This document shows positions 58,800 through 64,000 of a stretch of 64,000 bases of DNA, piece after piece; position 1 is the first letter of the stretch, and each line of letters begins with the position of its first letter. The notes beneath the pieces are model-generated. The model was not told where the DNA came from and searched no databases. It worked only from the letters and a program-made list of their open reading frames with translations. The position numbers and the translations under genes are program-made. Source of the stretch: Poa pratensis (taxonomy: Eukaryota; Streptophyta; Magnoliopsida; Poales; Poaceae); contig CAMZMU010000107.1 of NCBI GenBank assembly GCA_947311845.1, positions 35,361,320 to 35,425,319 of the forward strand, given 5' to 3'.

Positions 58800-59497
58800 T
58801 AGAGTTTACAGTCGAAGAAGAACTGTGTGCGTGAAGGTTCTCACAAAAGAACTGTGCGCGTGAAAACTCTCAAGAGAAAATATTAAGTTAGAATTCATTT
58901 AAAATTGGTACAAGTATGTTTGAATATTTTAGATGACATAGATTTCAACACAGTGAAAACTTGACTGATAAATAAATAAATAGCTAATTGACAAAATTAA
59001 CTATGTAGGCACAACTGCACGAATGCAGCTAAATGGAGGCCGAGCTATATAGCTCTTGTTTTGTTTTTTTTTTTTAAATCTGCACTTTTGTTTCTCCAAA
59101 AAATCGAAACAAAAAATTCAGTGTGAAAATAATTTTGAGACATATAGTTGTGTAAAATATCAGTGAAGAATTTATAGTATTTTGGTCTGGGAGAAAAAGA
59201 CAAATCTGCAGGTCTGAAATAGTGAACAGTGCCAAGATTCAAAATTTGAAAAGTTGCCAGATTTTTATTTTTTCCCGAATTATTACGAATTTTTTGCTAA
59301 GATTTTGCACAACTATAAACCTCAACATTATCTCCACTCAGAATTTTTGTTTCAATTTTTTGAAAACTCAAAAGTGCAGATTTCAAAAAAAAAAAAAAAG
59401 CGGGAGCCATATAGCTCGGCCTACGTTTGGGGTTTCCGCAACTGCACAAGGTACATAATTCTCCTACGTACAAACTAACGAGATAAATTAACTAGTA
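58800..59497. other. Intergenic upstream of FLU
   Basis: AT-rich. About 59055-59220 and 59222-59400 look like two arms of a decayed inverted repeat: TTTTTTAAATCTGCACTTTTG against CAAAAGTGCAGATTTCAAAA, and CAAAAAATTCAGTGTGAAAA against its near complement. No gene. Confidence 0.45.
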
Positions 59498-59806
59498 CGC
59501 CCTCCATTCCGAATTTTCTAGCCTAACCAACTTGCTTGGGAATGAAAACTTTGTTGTTGTTTTTTTGAATGGAATGCGGTAGGGAAGCCCCTACACATGT
59601 TTTTTTAAATAATAAAAACTCAAATCTGCGTCCGTGGGGACTTGAACCTGAGTGGCTGGGTTGTACATCCACTTGCCCTAACCAAGTGAGCTGGGCTCAC
59701 TTCTTACTTTGTTGTTTGTTTGTTTGTCTGAATTGGATATACGTGGACATATTCTAGTGTGTTTGGTCAAATATCAGAAACATTTTAGAATTCGGAATGG
59801 ATGGAG
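59498..59806. mobile_element. Stowaway-like MITE interrupted by a SINE
   Basis: Ends CGCCCTCCATTCCGAATTTTC and GAATTCGGAATGGATGGAG form an inverted repeat flanked by TA (59496-59497 and 59807-59808). Removing the SINE at 59559-59705 gives an element of about 150 bases. Confidence 0.75.
59559..59705 (-). mobile_element. tRNA-derived SINE, 147 bp
   Basis: On the minus strand it begins with CCCAGCTCACTTGGTTAGGG (A-box region) and has GGTTCAAGTCCCC (B box) about 50 bases on. It ends in a T/A-rich tail. The target duplication ACTTTGTTGTT flanks it exactly (59548-59558 and 59706-59716). Confidence 0.85.
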
Positions 59807-60239
59807 TAGTGGGTATTAAATATGCATTGGCATGATAGGGAAGGGTCTAATATTTATTCATAGTATTAGATTTTTAATTATGAAATTGGATTGCAGATTT
59901 GCAACGGATCATATATAAAATATTCCACTCTAACTTTATATTTAAATATAGACTTGAATTTAAAAATTATACAACAAGTTTGAAGTTTCATTTAACACGT
60001 TTAAACTGGTGAACCATTTTGAACGAGTTAATCTTTAACCTTAGAAACTACTAGTTAATGTTAACTTAGAGATTGGAATTTCACCCCAAAACATTCTACT
60101 TCATCAACTCAATAACAATACTATCATAAAATGAAGTGCTAGGAACGCTCACTGTATAGCGTGTACATAATGGACAAAAGCATGGACATAAGCTTGAGAG
60201 GACATTTTTGTTTAGACAGGCATGGACATAAGCATGGAA

Positions 60240-63178
60240 ACTGTTCGAAGACATTTGGACCTTTTTGAAAGTGCATGGCGCCCCATGTGTGGTTTTGGTA
60301 ATTAATGACAATCCCTATGGACTAATGGTTGCATCGAGTTGTACTTGTAGTGTTTGTCCATAGACCATGCTTGAACTCCATATGTTAGATTCAAGGTTAT
60401 TGATGCCATGAATATATTGATATATTGAAGTTTTGGGCATCAAGATCATCGAGGTTATGGATATATACTTGATATGATCAAGAAGAAGAGTATGTGATGA
60501 CCAAGTTGTTATTCGAGGAGTCATCCGATGATTGGTCATGTGTAAGTTGAGCATATTGCAAGTATGTCTTGAAGAAAAGGATTATGTGACATTCATGGTT
60601 TTCTTCAAGACATCATCTATTGAAAAGAGAAGAAAAGATACAAGCAAAGCTCCAAGATGTACCAAGTGGGATAATGTATCTCTTTGTATGGTAAGAAATT
60701 ATCCATATAGCTTTGTCATCTAACCCATTACATGTGTGTGGCATTTCTATCTGTGGTTAGGTATTTTTATTTGGGTGTGCATCAAATGAAGATTTCATAT
60801 AGCCCATGGGGATGATGTCAAGTGGTGATCGTCATCAACCTTGAGATGTGCAAGTTCAAGAGAAGTATCTCAAAGATATCATATGCTTGAAGCTTGCCAC
60901 CCATTTGAAGATAATGTTCATGTGAAGATATGCCGATAAGAGGCTCTCCCATAGTGGTGTATGGGGAGAAATATGTGGATCTTCACCAAGCGAAGCGCAA
61001 TCAAGAAAGGTGGTCCACTTGAAGAGATCAAGATCGTCATCATCTAACTCAAGTGGAATGCGCAAGGCAAAGGTATGATAGGGTTTATATTTTACCGGTC
61101 TCGTTGTTCTAGTTGCGAGACCGGGTTATAGGATAGATACCGTACTATCAAGAGGGGCTCTCGATTGAGTTTTAGCGTATCAGTTGGAGAGAGCTCAAAC
61201 CTTTGCATACTTGGCATATCATCTTTCTTGGTTCTTATTTGACTTTTATGCATGTGAGAATTTAGAGCTTGTGTTCATCTCTATACCAAGCTCTAGTTGA
61301 TCAAAAACGGATTTCATGAATATCTTGTTGCGGTTTTGATATTGGAGGTTTTACCGTTTTGTCTTTTATAAGAGAGGTCAAACTCTCCTCTTGTGGTTTC
61401 CTCCTCACATGATGGACTATGATGTTTCTCTGCATAATCTTGTAGAGATCTTCGTTGTAATTCCAACGAGCCCAAGAACATCGAAATCAGAGTTCGGATG
61501 AAAAAGATATTACAGTTTCCGTTTTGCTGTTTCTGTCAGTTTTCAGACTATCGGATAATCCGATTCAAACTGAATCGGAATATCCGACCCGAATTTCTGC
61601 GGGTCGCGAAAACAGCTATTTTGCAGCTCTCTGCTGCATTTCGGATTATCCGATAATCCGACCCATGCTTTTTCTTGCCAACGGGCAGATTTCTCACCAC
61701 CTATTTAAGGGGTCCTCTTCTCCAAAGAGACCACAACTCTTGATCTCGTTTTCCCCCACCATTGTTGACCTTTTGGAGCTTGCTTTCTCACTATTCCTCC
61801 ATGATTCTTGTCTCCAATTAGAGGAAAAAAAGAGAAGAGATCTAGATCTACTATCCCACCAATCAATCTCTCCTCTAAGTGAGGGGAAGCTTGTTGGATC
61901 TAGATCTTGGAGGGATTTGGTGTTCTTCCTTGTTCTTCCTCTCTTCTCTCCCCACAAGCATTAGTTGCTTTTGGTGGAATTTGAGAGTGAAGGATTTTGA
62001 GCACTTCTTGTGTTCTTGCCCATTGCATGAGTTGCATAGGTTTGAGTTCTCCACGGTGATACGTGGAAATCGAAGTTGAAAAGCTTGTTACTCTTGGGTA
62101 CTTGGGGTGCCCTAGAGCTTGTCCTCTTGGGTACTTGGAGTGCCCTAGACGGTCCTAGTTGATCTCGGAGTTTTGGTGGCTCGCGGGATTGTTGGGAGCC
62201 TCCAATTAAGTTGTGGAGACGCGCCCCAACCTTGTGATTCTTGTGGCTTTGGGAGCCGCGGGAATTCGGTGAGAGCCTCCAATTAAGGTGTGGAGTGTGC
62301 CTCATCCTTGCACGGGTTCGGTGACCACCCTTAAGGGTCCCATAGTGGTTCGTGGCACTCCACATTGGTGGAGGCACGAAGGAGATTACGGTGTGCCATT
62401 TTTACGGCTATTCGGGGATCACTTTGTGACTCCGCACCGCTCCAACGGAGACATAGCTTCCATTGGGAAGTGAACTTCGGGATAAATCATCGCCTCCAAG
62501 TGTCTCGGTATTTCTATATTCGAGCTTCTTACTTATGCTATTTACTTTGTGATAGCCATCGAGTTTGAAATAATATATCTTGCTATCACATATTTGCTTA
62601 TATTGTTTAGCATAAGTTGTTGGTGCATATAGGTAAACCTAGCTTGTTTAGGTTTCGTGCTTGATAAATTAAACGCTAGTGTTTTATTCCGCATTTATTC
62701 TAGCTTAAACCATAAAGAATTTTAGTCGCCTATTCATCCCCCCCCCCCATAGTGGTGTATGGGGGAGAAATATGTGGATCTTCACCAAGCGAAGCGCAAT
62801 CAAGAAAGGTGGTCCACTTGAAGAGATCAAGATCGTCATCATCTAACTCAAGTGGAATGCGCAAGGCAAAGGTATGATAGGGTTTATATTTTACCGGTCT
62901 CGTTGTTCTAGTTGCGAGACCGGGTTATAGGATAGATACCGTACTATCAAGAGGGGCTCTCGATTGAGTTTTAGCGTATCAGTTGGAGAGAGCTCAAACC
63001 TTTGCATACTTGGCATATCATCTTTCTTGGTTCTTATTTGACTTTTATGCATGTGAGAATTTAGAGCTTGTGTTCATCTCTATACCAAGCTCTAGTTGAT
63101 CAAAAACGGATTTCATGAATATCTTGTTGCGGTTTTGATATTGGAGGTTTTACCGTTTTGTCTTTTATAAGAGAGGTC
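60240..63178. repeat. Unclassified repetitive element with a 430-bp internal duplication
   Basis: It begins about GTGCATGGCGCCCCATGTGT and shows no protein domain. The segment 60951-61379 recurs at 62749-63178 with nearly full identity. The second copy starts straight after TAGTCGCCTATTCATCCCCCC. A block at 61545-61670 has repeated TATCGGATAATCCGA words in both orientations. I cannot assign a family. Bases 59810-60239 hold nothing recognised. Confidence 0.6.
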
Positions 63179-63423
63179 TGTTAAACGATAAGCTTGTAGC
63201 GTAAGTTAGATAGCTATTAGTTAGGAATATCTTGGTTGTTGTAGATTCTCTCGGTATGATGTAAACCGAAGATGAATTGGAGAACAAGTCTGTAATGGCT
63301 TGGCGTACAAGTTTGTAACCAACATAATGTAATCTTTCTAGGTCATCTGACCCTATATAACACGAAGGGCGAGCCGAGAACAAAGGCATCGCATTAACCC
63401 AAATACATCTAGGTTTATTTACA
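63179..63423 (+). repeat. 5' LTR of a Copia element, 245 bp
   Basis: It starts TGTTAAACGATAAGC and ends TTTATTTACA, with a TATA box (CCTATATAACAC, about 63350). It is followed at once by TGGTATCAGAGC (63424-63435), the initiator-methionine tRNA primer site. It landed right at the end of the second 430-base repeat copy (GAGAGGTC). The 3' LTR lies outside the window. Confidence 0.9.
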
Positions 63424-63455
63424 TGGTATCAGAGCTTGCCCTCGCCACAGCATCC

Positions 63456-64000
63456 ATGGCGGGCTCGTCCTCAACCACCCCTACCTCTCCTTTCGCCGCC
63501 GTCAACATCACTGAAAAGCTTGCCAAGGGGAACCACATCCTCTGGAAGGCGCAAGTTCTCCTGGCGATCCGCGGTGCCCAGATGGACGGGTACCTCGACG
63601 CCAATCGCGCCGTTCCCAGCAAGGAACGGGACATCACGGTGGACGGCAAGGCCGAGAAGGAAGTAAACCCGGCCTACGGGCCCTGGTTAGTTGCAGACCA
63701 GCAACTTCTGAGTTTTTTGCTGACAACCCTGTCTAGAGAGGTTCTGCTGCAGGTTCACGCCGCCGCGAGCTCGGCGGCGCTCTGGACGGCCATAGAGGAG
63801 ATGTTCGCGTCAAGGACGCGGGCACGCACCGTGAACACACGGATCGCCCTCGCCAACGCCCAGAAGGGCAACATGACTATGCCGGAGTACTTCGGCAAGA
63901 TCCGAGGGCTGGCGGACTAGATGGCCGCCGCCGGCAAACCTCTGGACGAGGAGGACATCGTCTCCTATGTCCTCGCGGGTCTGGATGGCGAGTACAACTC
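63456..64000 (+). pseudogene. Copia gag (partial), one premature stop
   Basis: The start at 63456 gives MAGSSSTTPTSPFAAVNITE, the usual N-terminus of plant Copia gag. The conserved features LAKGNHILWKAQVLLAIRGA, LLSFLLTTLSREVLLQV and ALWTAIEEMF follow, as in Retrotran_gag/UBN2 domains. An in-frame TAG at 63918-63920 replaces a codon where relatives have an acidic residue. After it the frame continues (MAAAGKPLDEEDIVSYVLAG) to the window edge. Only the N-terminal part of gag-pol is visible; the copy is probably dead unless the stop is a sequencing error. Confidence 0.85.

Noticed and set aside
61524..61964. 146-codon + strand frame
   Set aside because: No domain, runs through the self-complementary word cluster of an unclassified repeat; no start context or splice support.

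Overview
This is plant nuclear DNA, almost certainly from a Triticeae grass (wheat, Aegilops or barley type). The evidence is nested retrotransposons, a Stowaway MITE, Helitron ends, plant LINE remnants and short GT-AG introns around a few host genes. I found no prokaryotic, organellar or CRISPR features. Family names rest on my reading of motifs and translations; no search was run.

Host genes. Five related genes for small secreted glycine-rich, cysteine-ended proteins lie on the minus strand (called GRP-A to GRP-E, at about 8.2, 15.8, 31.2, 40.2 and 43.8 kb). Each has two exons: a signal peptide, a phase-1 intron after an E-E/Q-(K)-T motif, then a Gly-rich repeat ending in six cysteines and a P-E-x-M-x-R tail. 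GRP-A has lost one base in its signal-peptide exon and is out of frame. A/B and C/D look like recent pairs with shared promoter blocks. The other host gene, at 56.1-58.6 kb on the minus strand, is FLU (FLUORESCENT IN BLUE LIGHT, the brake on tetrapyrrole synthesis). It has five exons with consistent splice phases but two single-base deletions.

Mobile DNA, left to right. 0-3.7 kb is one copy of a segmental duplication whose partner is at 20.4-24.2 kb; both carry a Helitron with what looks like a captured exon. LINE remnants follow at 3.8-5.8 kb, then a 1.6-kb Helitron (5.8-7.4 kb), GRP-A, and 6 kb of old AT-rich repeat without genes. A 373-bp Helitron (14.7-15.1 kb) precedes GRP-B, whose upstream region holds a tandem duplication split by a retroposon, followed by a hAT-type MITE. 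From 25.4 to 30.7 kb two Helitron-like elements sit head to head, the right one ending in a 3.7-copy tandem array just downstream of GRP-C. A broken Harbinger-type accessory gene lies at 34-36 kb and a 360-bp palindrome at 37 kb. From 44.7 to 55.5 kb there is a degenerate minus-strand Gypsy-type LTR retrotransposon with odd composite LTRs, a gag zinc-knuckle remnant, a large antisense ORF with an intron, and a nested solo LTR. After FLU come a MITE with a SINE inside it, an unclassified repeat with a 430-bp internal duplication, and the 5' end of a Copia element running off the window.

The genes do not form a pathway. The window is a local cluster of cell-wall/secreted GRP genes, expanded by duplication and pulled apart by repeated transposon insertion, next to an independent chloroplast regulatory gene.
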